NCBI RefSeq assembly: GCF_041435015.1
Contig: NZ_CP107989.1
Coordinates: forward strand, 7,812,001 to 7,876,000
Reading direction: 5' to 3'
Source: Streptomyces canus
Lineage (GTDB): Bacteria; Actinomycetota; Actinomycetes; Streptomycetales; Streptomycetaceae
DNA length: 64,000 bases
Under the pieces are notes generated by a model. The model ran no database searches and was not told where the DNA came from. It saw only the letters and a list, made by a program, of their open reading frames with translations. Positions within the stretch are counted from its first letter, which is position 1; every line of letters starts with the position of its first letter. Below are positions 16,066 to 23,551 of the stretch, piece after piece. Made by a program: the position numbers and the translations under genes.

Positions 16066-17220
16066 GTGCGTCACAGCACCGGACGCCACCGCCGGACCCG
16101 CACGCTCTCCATCGGCGCGGCGGTCGCCGTCGCCGCGTGCGCGGGCGGCGTACATCTCGGTCTGTCGGGCGGCGGGGCCGAGGCCGCGTCGACGACGGTC
16201 ACCGTGTCCGGCACGGCTCAGCTGGAAGCGGCCGTGAAGAACGCCACCGCGGGTACGGTCATTGAGGTCCGCGCCGGTACGTACACCCCGTCGGCCACCC
16301 TCAAGTCCACGGCTGACGGCACGAGTTCGGCGCGGATCACCTTGCGGGCGCACGGCAGCGAGAAGGTGAGGATCGACGGGTCCAGGCTGCCCGCAGGGTC
16401 CTGGCTCGCCGGGATCTACGGCGACTACTGGACCGTCCAGAACCTCACCTTCCAGAACTCCCCGGCCCAGGGCTTCGTCGTCACCTCCTCCGTGGGCGGC
16501 GTCTTCAAGAACCTCGTCACCGCGCACAACGGGGACTCCGGGTTCACGCTGCGCGGCGACGGCACCAGCGACAACCTCGTGCAGAACCTGGACAGTCACG
16601 GCAACTACGACCCCGCCGGGCACGGACAGAACGCCGACGGGATCGCGGTGAAGTTCGGGTCCGGCACCGGCAACCGGATCACGGGGGCCCGCCTCTACAA
16701 CAACTCCGACGACGGGCTCGACCTGTGGCAGTTCTCCTCGCCGGTCACCATCGAGCACAGCTGGGCCTTCGGGAACGGCGAAAACCGGTGGGCGGACGGC
16801 GCCTTCGAGGGCAACGGCAACGGGTTCAAGCTGGGCGGCGGGGGCGTCACGGTGGCGCACCTCGTCAACAACAACGCGGCCTGGGACAACACGCTGAACG
16901 GGTTCACCGAGAACTCCAACACCGGGGCGATCGTGCTGAACCGCAACACGGCGTACTCCAATGCCGAGGCCGGCTTCTACTTCGCCACGGGCAAGGCCCG
17001 GTTGGCGCGGAATCTGGCGGTGAGCAACAAGGGCGGGCTGTCCGAGCGGGGTTCGTCCACGGTGTCCGCGGCGAACAACTGGGACAGCGGGGTGCCGACG
17101 CCGGCATTCAGGTCGACGGACGCCACCACGGCGTATGGCGCCCGCGAGCCGGGCGGTTCGCTGCCCTCGACGGCCTTCCTGACCACCGGCTCCACCACCA
17201 TCGGCACCACGATGAACTGA
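16066..17220 (+). CDS. Secreted pectate lyase, PL9 family, copy B
   Basis: A 384-residue exported lyase. The GTG at 16066 follows GAGGAAAGG with eight bases spacing; the longer in-frame ORF upstream lacks a signal-like start. The leader contains GAAVAVAACAGGVHLGL and is cut near AEA-AST. PL9 motifs match copy A: GNYDPAGHGQNADGIAVKF and RLYNNSDDGLDLW, then HSWAFGNGEN. Sequence and length parallels with copy A across the whole chain show an in-locus duplication. It is transcribed divergently from the double GH43 gene and ends in a strong terminator. Confidence 0.9.
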   Translation: MRHSTGRHRRTRTLSIGAAVAVAACAGGVHLGLSGGGAEAASTTVTVSGTAQLEAAVKNATAGTVIEVRAGTYTPSATLKSTADGTSSARITLRAHGSEKVRIDGSRLPAGSWLAGIYGDYWTVQNLTFQNSPAQGFVVTSSVGGVFKNLVTAHNGDSGFTLRGDGTSDNLVQNLDSHGNYDPAGHGQNADGIAVKFGSGTGNRITGARLYNNSDDGLDLWQFSSPVTIEHSWAFGNGENRWADGAFEGNGNGFKLGGGGVTVAHLVNNNAAWDNTLNGFTENSNTGAIVLNRNTAYSNAEAGFYFATGKARLARNLAVSNKGGLSERGSSTVSAANNWDSGVPTPAFRSTDATTAYGAREPGGSLPSTAFLTTGSTTIGTTMN

Positions 17221-17234
17221 GCGGGGAACGACGA

Positions 17235-17266
17235 AACGCCCCGCCTGTCGTCACAGGCGGGGCGTT
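17235..17266 (+). terminator. Strong intrinsic-type terminator after PL9 copy B
   Basis: AACGCCCCGCCTGT (17235-17248) and ACAGGCGGGGCGTT (17253-17266) form a perfect 14-bp stem with a CGTC tetraloop, 14 bases after the stop; TTCCTC overlaps and follows the right arm. Confidence 0.9.
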
Positions 17267-17271
17267 CCTCG

Positions 17272-17332
17272 TGCCGGCCCGAGGGGGGCTCCAGCCGGCA
17301 GCTGCCGGCCGAGGGGGGCTCAGGCCGGCAGG
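17272..17332. repeat. Near-perfect ~30-bp tandem repeat
   Basis: TGCCGGCCCGAGGGGGGCT then CCAGCCGGCAGC (17272-17302) is followed directly by TGCCGGCCGAGGGGGGCT then CAGGCCGGCAGG (17303-17332). The second unit covers the 3' end of the degraded reading frame described next. Confidence 0.75.
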
Positions 17333-17487
17333 TCCATGTACGTCCACGCACTACTAGGGACGTTGAAGAGGAACGAATGGTTGTTCCCCCGGTACGAACC
17401 CGTGGTGAAGGAGCGCGTGCCGGGCTGCGTGGGGGCCGTGGGGATGGCCGAAACCCAGCCGTTCACCGTCATCAGGGGACCGTGCAC
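17320..17487 (-). pseudogene. Degraded 3' fragment of a secreted-protein gene
   Basis: A minus-strand frame of 55 residues, reading HGPLMTVNGWVSAIPTAPTQ and later YRGNNHSFLFNVPSSAWTYM and ending DLPA, has the composition of a beta-rich extracellular protein C-terminus rather than a shadow frame. A TAA lies in frame two codons upstream of the first GTG, and no ribosome site or N-terminal part is present. I read it as the remnant of a deleted gene. The family is not recognised; a lost polysaccharide-active enzyme would fit the surroundings, but that is a guess. Confidence 0.5.
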
Positions 17488-17525
17488 CCATTAAGTGGCC
17501 GCTGAGGACGAAAGGGTTGCCGCGC

Positions 17526-17553
17526 CGCCGGAGATTTTTTCAAGGCTCCGGCG
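17526..17553 (-). terminator. Hairpin downstream of the sigma-factor operon
   Basis: CGCCGGAG (17526-17533) and CTCCGGCG (17546-17553) form an 8-bp stem around a 12-base loop, starting 7 bases beyond the stop of the minus-strand membrane-protein gene. No T-tract; probable terminator by position. Confidence 0.5.
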
Positions 17554-17559
17554 ACGGAC

Positions 17560-18411
17560 CTAGGAGTCCCCTTCGTCCGCGCCGTCGGCCTGGGCCGCGA
17601 AGCCGCCCTTCACGGCGAGGTCCCCGGACTTCGCGGTCGCCGTCGCCGTGTAGCCGTCGCCCTTCGCGTCCCGGCCGCCGCGCGCGTGGTTGTACTGCCC
17701 GGCGAACACCCACTCGCCATTGGGGACCGTACGGCCGTCCTTGAGCACCCAGGTGTAGACGAGGAAGCCGTCCTTCTCGGCGACCGTCAGCGTGAAGTCG
17801 TCCTCGGGCAGTGAGCGCCAGGCGCCGGTGGTGGTGACACCGCCGGTCTGTTCGATCCTCAACTCGACCGTGAGCGCGGTCAGCTGCTCGGAGGTCCTGA
17901 CGGTCACATCGCTCTGCGCCCAGAACTCGTTGCTGTGCGGGTCCATCGCACCGTCCGACCACAGCGGGCCGTCCTCGGCGCCGGACGCCTGCACCTCGGT
18001 GGAGGCGCTGGGCGTGCCCGAGGGCGGACCGCTCGGCTTCTCGGCCTCCCGCGTGGGGGTGGTCCTCGGCGTCGGATCCGCCGGCGGGGCGGGCGGCCGG
18101 CTGGTCGCGTCGGGCGACGGAGTGGGCGTGCCCGTGGCCGCGACCGACGTCTGCGCGGGTGTCTTGTCCCTGACCGCGGACGCCACCGCGTAACCGCCGA
18201 GGCCCAGCACACAGGCGACCGCGGCCGTGGCGCTCACCACCCGCACCCAGCCGTAGACCGGTGGCCGGGTCGCCCGGTGGTCGGGGCGGGTCTGCTCCGA
18301 CATGCCGCGCTCGATCCGGGCGAGGATCTGCTCGCGGTTCGGCTCGTGCGCCTCGGCCGCGTCCCGCAGCCGGGCGCGCAGTGCGCCGTGCACGTCCCGC
18401 TGCATGGTCAT
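17560..18411 (-). CDS. Single-pass membrane protein, probable sigma-factor partner
   Basis: A 283-residue protein with a cytoplasmic N-terminus (~1-56), one transmembrane helix (~57-80, VRVVSATAAVACVLGLGGYAV), a Pro/Thr/Ser-rich spacer (~85-140) and an extracellular domain (~145-283, containing VTVRTSEQLTALTVELRI and VYTWVLKDGRTVPNGEW). No anti-sigma zinc motif is visible. It overlaps the upstream SigE-family sigma gene by four bases (ATGA), which implies co-translation. A membrane-anchored regulator of that sigma factor is the likely role by context; the extracellular domain family is not recognised. Confidence 0.65.
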   Translation of the reverse strand: MTMQRDVHGALRARLRDAAEAHEPNREQILARIERGMSEQTRPDHRATRPPVYGWVRVVSATAAVACVLGLGGYAVASAVRDKTPAQTSVAATGTPTPSPDATSRPPAPPADPTPRTTPTREAEKPSGPPSGTPSASTEVQASGAEDGPLWSDGAMDPHSNEFWAQSDVTVRTSEQLTALTVELRIEQTGGVTTTGAWRSLPEDDFTLTVAEKDGFLVYTWVLKDGRTVPNGEWVFAGQYNHARGGRDAKGDGYTATATAKSGDLAVKGGFAAQADGADEGDS

Positions 18412-18974
18412 CGGTCCCTTCCTCCGGCGTCACCGGTGCGCGCCATCGCGGCGTGCACCTTCAGCGGAGCGTTCTGAGGGCCGAGCAGCCGCTGCAACTC
18501 GGCCATCCCCTTCGAGGTCTGGCTCTTAACCGTACCGACCGACACACCGAGGGCCAGCGCGGTGTCCTTCTCCGAGAGATCGAACGCGTGCCGCAGCACG
18601 ACACACGCCCGCTTGCGGAACGGCAGCCTGCGCAACGCCTCCTGGACGTCGACCACGCCCGCCACGTCGGGGTCCTCGACCTTCTCCTCGCGCTGGGACC
18701 AGAACAGGGCGATGCGCCGGCGCTCGCGGACGGCGCTGCGGATGCGGGTGCGAGCCAGATTGGCGACCACTCCGCGCGCGTACGCAGCCGGGTGGTCGGC
18801 CGCGCGCACCCGGTCCCAGCGGTGCCACAGCGCCAGCAGGGCGTCCGCCGCCAGATCGTCGGCGGCGTCCGGCTCGCCGGTCAACAGATGGGCGAGGCGC
18901 GACAGTTCGGCATAGTGGCGTTCGAAGAAGGCGTGGAACTCCACGGAGGCGGCGTCGTCGGCGACTGTGCCCAC
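18408..18974 (-). CDS. SigE-family ECF RNA polymerase sigma factor
   Basis: A 188-residue sigma-70 family protein. Region 2 is FHAFFERHYAELSRLAHLLTG...DLAADALLALWHRW. Region 4 is ALRRLPFRKRACVVLRHAFDLSEKDTALALGVSVGTVKSQTSKG, containing the -35-binding helix-turn-helix. The GTG at 18974 follows AGGAGAGGGAG. It forms a two-gene operon with the membrane protein downstream. The inverted repeat at 18994-19009, just upstream, may be its own control site. SigE-family factors of Streptomyces often respond to envelope or developmental signals; which applies here is unknown. Confidence 0.88.
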   Translation of the reverse strand: MGTVADDAASVEFHAFFERHYAELSRLAHLLTGEPDAADDLAADALLALWHRWDRVRAADHPAAYARGVVANLARTRIRSAVRERRRIALFWSQREEKVEDPDVAGVVDVQEALRRLPFRKRACVVLRHAFDLSEKDTALALGVSVGTVKSQTSKGMAELQRLLGPQNAPLKVHAAMARTGDAGGRDR

Positions 18975-18993
18975 GGGCTCCCTCTCCTTTGCG

Positions 18994-19009
18994 TGTCATG
19001 TGAATGACA
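18994..19009. promoter_or_regulatory. Inverted repeat TGTCAT-gtga-ATGACA
   Basis: A perfect 6-bp inverted repeat with a 4-base spacer begins 20 bases upstream of the sigma-factor start, in the 236-bp region divergent from the purine permease. Candidate operator; regulator unknown. Confidence 0.4.
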
Positions 19010-19062
19010 TGTGGTCGTCCGGGGGTGGCCGGGCGGAGATGCGGAAGCGTAGCAGTGATCGA

Positions 19063-19078
19063 GTACGTGGTTTCGTAC
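19063..19078. promoter_or_regulatory. Inverted repeat GTACG-n6-CGTAC
   Basis: A perfect 5-bp inverted repeat around TGGTTT, 133 bases upstream of the NCS2 permease start. Its position suits control of the permease; no clear promoter hexamers were identified. Confidence 0.35.
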
Positions 19079-19210
19079 GGTCCTTCGAACGATGGATGAC
19101 GGGGCGACCCCCGAATCCGTAACACGGGGAAAACCTGAAGCGCGTTCAACGCAGGAACAATCCAGCCAGCATCCGCACATCGATCATTCAGGCACCAAGG
19201 AGCATCGACC

Positions 19211-20614
19211 ATGTCCGTCGACCGGTACTTCAGGATCTCCGAGAGGGGATCCACCTTCGCCCGTGAGATACGCGGCGGCTTCGCCACGTTCTTCACGATG
19301 GCCTACATCCTTGTCCTGAATCCCATCATTCTCGGCAGCGCGAAGGACAAGTTCGGCCACCAGCTGGATGCGGTGCAGTTGACCACCGCGACGGCTCTGG
19401 TGGCCGCGGTGATGACGATCATCATGGGCGTGGGCGGCAACCTGCCGCTCGCGCTCGCCGCCGGGCTCGGGCTGAACGCGGTCGTCGCCTTCCAGATCGC
19501 CCCGCTGATGAGCTGGGACGACGCGATGGGCCTGGTCGTCCTGGAAGGTCTGCTCATCTGTGTGCTGGTGGTCACCGGACTGCGGGAGGCCGTCATGCAC
19601 GCCATTCCGCAACCGCTCAAGCAGGCGATCAGTGTCGGGATCGGGCTGTTCATCGCGTTCATCGGCTTCGTGGACGCCGGGTTCGTGAGCCGTATCCCCG
19701 ACGCCGCGAACACCACCGTGCCGGTTCAGCTCGGGGGCACCGGCGCCCTCACCGGGTGGCCCATTCTCGTCTTCTGTCTCGGAGTGCTGCTGACGATCGG
19801 GCTGCTCGCGCGCAAGGTCAAGGGCGCGATCCTGATCAGCATCGTGACCATGACGGTCCTCGCGATGGTCATCAACTCCATCGCCGACATCAAGGCCTGG
19901 GGGCTGACGACACCGGCGTGGCCCGACAAGGTCGTCGACACCCCCGACTTCGGGCTGATCGGTCACTTCAGCCTGTTCGGTTCCTTCAGCGCGCCCGGCG
20001 TGGGGATCGTCACGGTCGTCCTGCTGATCTTCACGCTGATCCTGTCCGACTTCTTCGACACGATGGGAACGGTCGTCGGGATCACCGCCGAGGCGGGGCT
20101 GCTGGACGAGGAGGGCAAGGTGCCCAACCTCGGCCGGGTGCTGCTGATCGACGGGGCGGCGGCGGTGGCCGGTGGTGCGGCGTCCGCGTCCTCCGCCACG
20201 TCGTACATCGAGTCGGCGGCGGGCGTCGGTGAGGGCTCGCGCACCGGGTTCTCGAACCTCATCACCGGTGGGCTGTTCGGCCTGGCGCTGTTCCTGACCC
20301 CGCTGCTGACCATCGTCCCGCTCCAGGCCGCCGCTCCCGCCCTCGTCGCCGTGGGCTTCCTGATGATGACGCAGGTCAAGCACATCGACTGGGACAAGTA
20401 CGACATCGCGATCCCGGCGTTCCTGACCATCGCCGTGATGCCCTTCACCTACTCGATCACGAACGGCATCGGGGCCGGCTTCCTGGCGTACGTCGTGATC
20501 AAGGTGGTGCTGGGGAAGGCCAAGGAGATCCACTGGCTGTTGTGGGCGGCCTCGGCGCTGTTCCTCGTGTACTTCGCGATCGACCCGATCGAGCAGATCC
20601 TCGGCGCCAAGTAG
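19211..20614 (+). CDS. NCS2-family purine permease (AzgA/PbuG type)
   Basis: A 467-residue integral membrane protein with about 12-14 hydrophobic segments. AzgA-subfamily features are GGFATFFTMAYILVLNP near the start, GNLPLALAAGLGLNAV, ISVGIGLFIAFIGF and DFFDTMGTVVGI. Proteins of this type import adenine, guanine or hypoxanthine with protons. CACCAAGGAGCATCGACC supplies the ribosome site for the ATG at 19211. It stands alone, divergent from the sigma factor, and converges on the penicillin-binding protein gene with only 13 bases between stops. Confidence 0.9.
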   Translation: MSVDRYFRISERGSTFAREIRGGFATFFTMAYILVLNPIILGSAKDKFGHQLDAVQLTTATALVAAVMTIIMGVGGNLPLALAAGLGLNAVVAFQIAPLMSWDDAMGLVVLEGLLICVLVVTGLREAVMHAIPQPLKQAISVGIGLFIAFIGFVDAGFVSRIPDAANTTVPVQLGGTGALTGWPILVFCLGVLLTIGLLARKVKGAILISIVTMTVLAMVINSIADIKAWGLTTPAWPDKVVDTPDFGLIGHFSLFGSFSAPGVGIVTVVLLIFTLILSDFFDTMGTVVGITAEAGLLDEEGKVPNLGRVLLIDGAAAVAGGAASASSATSYIESAAGVGEGSRTGFSNLITGGLFGLALFLTPLLTIVPLQAAAPALVAVGFLMMTQVKHIDWDKYDIAIPAFLTIAVMPFTYSITNGIGAGFLAYVVIKVVLGKAKEIHWLLWAASALFLVYFAIDPIEQILGAK

Positions 20615-20627
20615 CCACCGGGACGCC

Positions 20628-22079
20628 TCAGTTCTTGAGGGCCGCCTCCATCACGGCCTTGGCCACGGGGGCGGCCAGCCCGTTGCCGCTCACCTCCGAG
20701 CGGGCCGCGTTCGACTGCTCCACGACCACCGCCACGGCGACTTCCTTCCCGTCGGCCTTCCCGTAGGACGTGAACCAGGCGTACGGCGTCTGGCTGTTGT
20801 TCTCGCCGTGCTGGGCCGTGCCGGTCTTGCCGCCCACCGTGACGCCGTCGATCAGGGCGTTCGTGCCCGTGCCCTTCTCCACCACCGTCTGCATCGCCGA
20901 CTGGAGTTGTTCCGCCGTGTCGGAGCTGACGATCCGCTCGGTGCCCGCCTCGTCGTCGTAGTTCTTCAGGACGTCACCGCCGTGGTCGGTGATCGTCGAC
21001 ACCATGTGGGGCGTCACCAGCTTGCCGCCGTTGGCTATGGCCGCGGAGACCATGGCCATCTGGAGCGGGGTGGCCGTGACGTCGTACTGGCCGATACCGG
21101 TCAGGGCCGTCGAGGACTTGTCCATGCCGGACGGATAGACGCTCTCGTAGGCCCGCACCGGGACGTCCTGCGTGGCGTCGTTGAAGCCGAACTTCTCGGC
21201 CATCTCCTTCACCTTGTCCTGGCCGAGGTCGACGGCCATCTTCGCGAAGACGTTGTTGCACGAGTACTGCAGCGCGGTGCGGATCGTGGCGTTCTCGCAG
21301 GGCGCGGAGGTGTTCTCGTTCGCGAGTTCCCTGGTCGTCCCCGGCAGGGTGTACGGGTCCGGGCTCTCGGTCTTCTCGTCCACCGAGGAGTAGAGGCCGT
21401 CCTCCAGCGCGGCCGAGGCCACGACCAGCTTGAACGTCGAGCCGGGCGGCAGCGGCTGGCGCAGCGCGCGGTTGGTCAGCGGCTTGTCGGAGTCCCCGTT
21501 GAGCTGCTTCCAGGCACTGCCCGCGGTGTTGGCGTCCGTCAGCGAGGACGGGTCGTACGACGGTGTCGACACGACCGCCAGGATCTTGCCGGTCGTCGGG
21601 TCGATCGCGACGGCCGCGCCCTTCTTGTCGCCGAGCGCGTCGTACGCCGCCTTCTGCACGGCGGGGTCGATCGTCGTGATCACATCACCGGGCTCGGCCC
21701 GCTGATTGGTGATCGTGTCCATGACGGTCTTCAGCCGGCTGTCGGTGCCTTTGAGGAGGTCGGCGTAGATGCCCTCCAGCTGGGTCGGGGCGTAGGCCTG
21801 CGAGGCGTAGCCCGTCACCGCCGCGTACAGCTTGCCGTTCGTGTACGTCCGCTTGTACGCGAGGTCGCTGTCCGTCACCCTCTCGGAACCCGTGACCGCT
21901 CTTCCGGCCACGATGATGTTCCCGAGCGGCGAGGAGTACGTCTCGATCGCGTTCCGCCGGTTGTCGTTGTCGTCCGCGAGTGCCTGGCCGTCGTAGAACT
22001 GCACCCAGGTCGCTCGGATCAGCAGAGCGAACACCAGGAGCAGCGCGAAGACCGATGCGCGCCTGATCGTCTTGTTCAT
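20628..22079 (-). CDS. Class B penicillin-binding protein (transpeptidase)
   Basis: A 483-residue cell-wall transpeptidase with one N-terminal membrane anchor (~8-28, VFALLLVFALLIRATWV). It has a dimerisation region and a transpeptidase domain with S214-TFK (SxxK), S273-CN (SxN) and K418-TG. It crosslinks peptidoglycan outside the membrane and is the kind of enzyme inhibited by beta-lactams. The length and layout resemble actinomycete PbpA, but the usual pknB/rodA neighbours are absent, so this is an additional paralogue. It is probably monocistronic, since a 103-bp gap separates it from the acetyltransferase upstream. Confidence 0.9.
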   Translation of the reverse strand: MNKTIRRASVFALLLVFALLIRATWVQFYDGQALADDNDNRRNAIETYSSPLGNIIVAGRAVTGSERVTDSDLAYKRTYTNGKLYAAVTGYASQAYAPTQLEGIYADLLKGTDSRLKTVMDTITNQRAEPGDVITTIDPAVQKAAYDALGDKKGAAVAIDPTTGKILAVVSTPSYDPSSLTDANTAGSAWKQLNGDSDKPLTNRALRQPLPPGSTFKLVVASAALEDGLYSSVDEKTESPDPYTLPGTTRELANENTSAPCENATIRTALQYSCNNVFAKMAVDLGQDKVKEMAEKFGFNDATQDVPVRAYESVYPSGMDKSSTALTGIGQYDVTATPLQMAMVSAAIANGGKLVTPHMVSTITDHGGDVLKNYDDEAGTERIVSSDTAEQLQSAMQTVVEKGTGTNALIDGVTVGGKTGTAQHGENNSQTPYAWFTSYGKADGKEVAVAVVVEQSNAARSEVSGNGLAAPVAKAVMEAALKN

Positions 22080-22182
22080 CCCACCGAGAAGACGATCAGG
22101 CGGAAGCGGATCGTTCCCATGCGTCCGCTTTTCTCATCGGACGTTCATCTGAGGCTTCTTGCGCGGCTTTTCTACGGCGGTC

Positions 22183-22653
22183 TCACGCGTCCAGCATGAG
22201 CACGGTCTCGTCGATCTCCGCCCCGCGCGCGTGGGCGTACCCCGACGCCTGTGCGGTCACCCGGAATCCGCACTTCTCCAGGACGCGCAGGGAGCCCGTG
22301 TTGTCGGCGGCCGCGCGGGCGTACAGGGGGCGCTCGGGCACCTGCCGGACCAGTTCCCGCAGCGCCTCCGTGGCGATGCCGCGCCCCCAGTAGGCCCGGT
22401 CGACCCAGTAGGTCACCTCGCGCTCGCCCGGCTCGCCGTACACCGACGCGCTGCCCACCACGTCACCGTCCACCAGGATCGTGCGGTGCACGGCGTCCGA
22501 GGCCCGGATGCGTTTCCAATGGGCGTCGAACGCGTCCCGGTCGGCCGGGTCCTTCGGGGTGAACGCGGCCATGCGCAGGGACTCGGGATCGTTCATCTGC
22601 CGGAAGAAGACCGGCAGATCGCTGTCATGAACCTCTCGAAGCGCGATCTGCAT
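22183..22653 (-). CDS. GNAT-family N-acetyltransferase
   Basis: A 156-residue acetyltransferase of the RimJ/RimL-like branch. It starts MQIALREVHDSDLPVFFRQM. The acetyl-CoA site is the stretch YWVDRAYWGRGIATEALREL, with R/QxxGxG/A-like WGRGIA, followed by NTGSLRVLEKCGF typical of motif B. Small-molecule or protein amines are acetylated by this family; the substrate is unknown. Only three bases separate it from the IclR regulator gene, so both are likely co-transcribed. Confidence 0.85.
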   Translation of the reverse strand: MQIALREVHDSDLPVFFRQMNDPESLRMAAFTPKDPADRDAFDAHWKRIRASDAVHRTILVDGDVVGSASVYGEPGEREVTYWVDRAYWGRGIATEALRELVRQVPERPLYARAAADNTGSLRVLEKCGFRVTAQASGYAHARGAEIDETVLMLDA

Positions 22654-22656
22654 GCC

Positions 22657-23430
22657 TCAGAGCCTACGGGTGGCCAGTGTCAGCCGGTCCCGCGCGTCGA
22701 ACAGCGCGTCCTTCACCATCTGCTCGTGGGCCGGGGTCAGTCGCGCCACCGGCACCGAGCAGCTGATCGCGTCACGCGCGGGCGTGCGGTACGGGATCGC
22801 GACGCCGAAGCAGCGCAGCCCCAGCGTGTTCTCCTCGCGGTCCACGGAGAAGCCCTGCTCCCGGATCTGGTGCAGCTCCTCGATGAGCTTCTCGCGGTCG
22901 GTGATCGTGTGCTCGGTGAGCGCGGGCAGGGTCTCCGGCAGCATCTTGCGGACCTGCTCGTCGGAGTACGTGCTGAGCAGCGCCTTGCCGAGGGAGGTGG
23001 AGTGCGCCGGGAGCCGGCGGCCCACTCTCGTGAAGGGCCGCAGGTAGTGCTGCGACTGTCGGGTGGCGAGGTAGACGACGTTCGTGCCGTCCAGTCGCGC
23101 GAGGTGGATGGTCTCGGTGGTGTCGTCGGAGAGCCGGTCCAGCGTCGGCCGGGCCGCCGCGACCACCTCGTCGCCGTCGATGTAGGAGGTGCCGACGAGC
23201 AGCGCCCGCACGCCGATGCCGTACCGCGTGCCCGTCGCGTCGGTCTCCACCCAGCCCAGCTCGACAAGCGTGCGCAGCAACATGTAGAGACTGGACTTGG
23301 GGTACCCGACGGCCTCCTGGACCGCCGCGAGGGAGTGCATGCCGGGACGTCCGGCGAAGTATTCGAGCAGTTCAACCGTCCGTACCGCGGACTTGACCTG
23401 TGACCCGCCGCCCGTCTCGCCAGCCGACAT
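22657..23430 (-). CDS. IclR-family transcriptional regulator
   Basis: A 257-residue regulator. The start at 23430 (MSAGETGGG) is preferred to an in-frame ATG 54 bases upstream that would overlap the probable operator region. The winged helix (~15-75, LAAVQEAVGYPKSSLYMLLRTLVELGWV) is followed by the IclR effector domain (~85-250) with SLGKALLS and LGLRCFGVAIPYR. It diverges from the 2,5-dioxovalerate dehydrogenase gene, so it probably controls that gene in response to a sugar acid or its breakdown product; this is inferred from position. Confidence 0.88.
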   Translation of the reverse strand: MSAGETGGGSQVKSAVRTVELLEYFAGRPGMHSLAAVQEAVGYPKSSLYMLLRTLVELGWVETDATGTRYGIGVRALLVGTSYIDGDEVVAAARPTLDRLSDDTTETIHLARLDGTNVVYLATRQSQHYLRPFTRVGRRLPAHSTSLGKALLSTYSDEQVRKMLPETLPALTEHTITDREKLIEELHQIREQGFSVDREENTLGLRCFGVAIPYRTPARDAISCSVPVARLTPAHEQMVKDALFDARDRLTLATRRL

Positions 23431-23493
23431 CGCCCTTGACCCCTTCGTTCGACGGGAAATAGTCTCCAACAGCATATTCACCATCAGGGACAG

Positions 23494-23511
23494 CGTTCAG
23501 CATATCGAACG
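23494..23511. promoter_or_regulatory. Candidate IclR operator
   Basis: CGTTCAGCATATCGAACG has matching CGTTC/GAACG arms, the half-site type used by many IclR regulators. It lies between the divergent regulator and the dehydrogenase gene, 41 bases before the dehydrogenase GTG. A second GTTCGACGGGAA tract occurs at about 23446. Confidence 0.5.
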
Positions 23512-23551
23512 GTCCTGGTGGCTGACCCAGATACACGTGGAGGGACCCGCG

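Noticed and set aside
22104..22134. AAGCGGA/TCCGCTT hairpin followed by TTTTCTC between PBP and acetyltransferase genes
   Set aside because: The T-tract is on the plus strand, but both flanking genes are transcribed leftward, so it cannot end either transcript.
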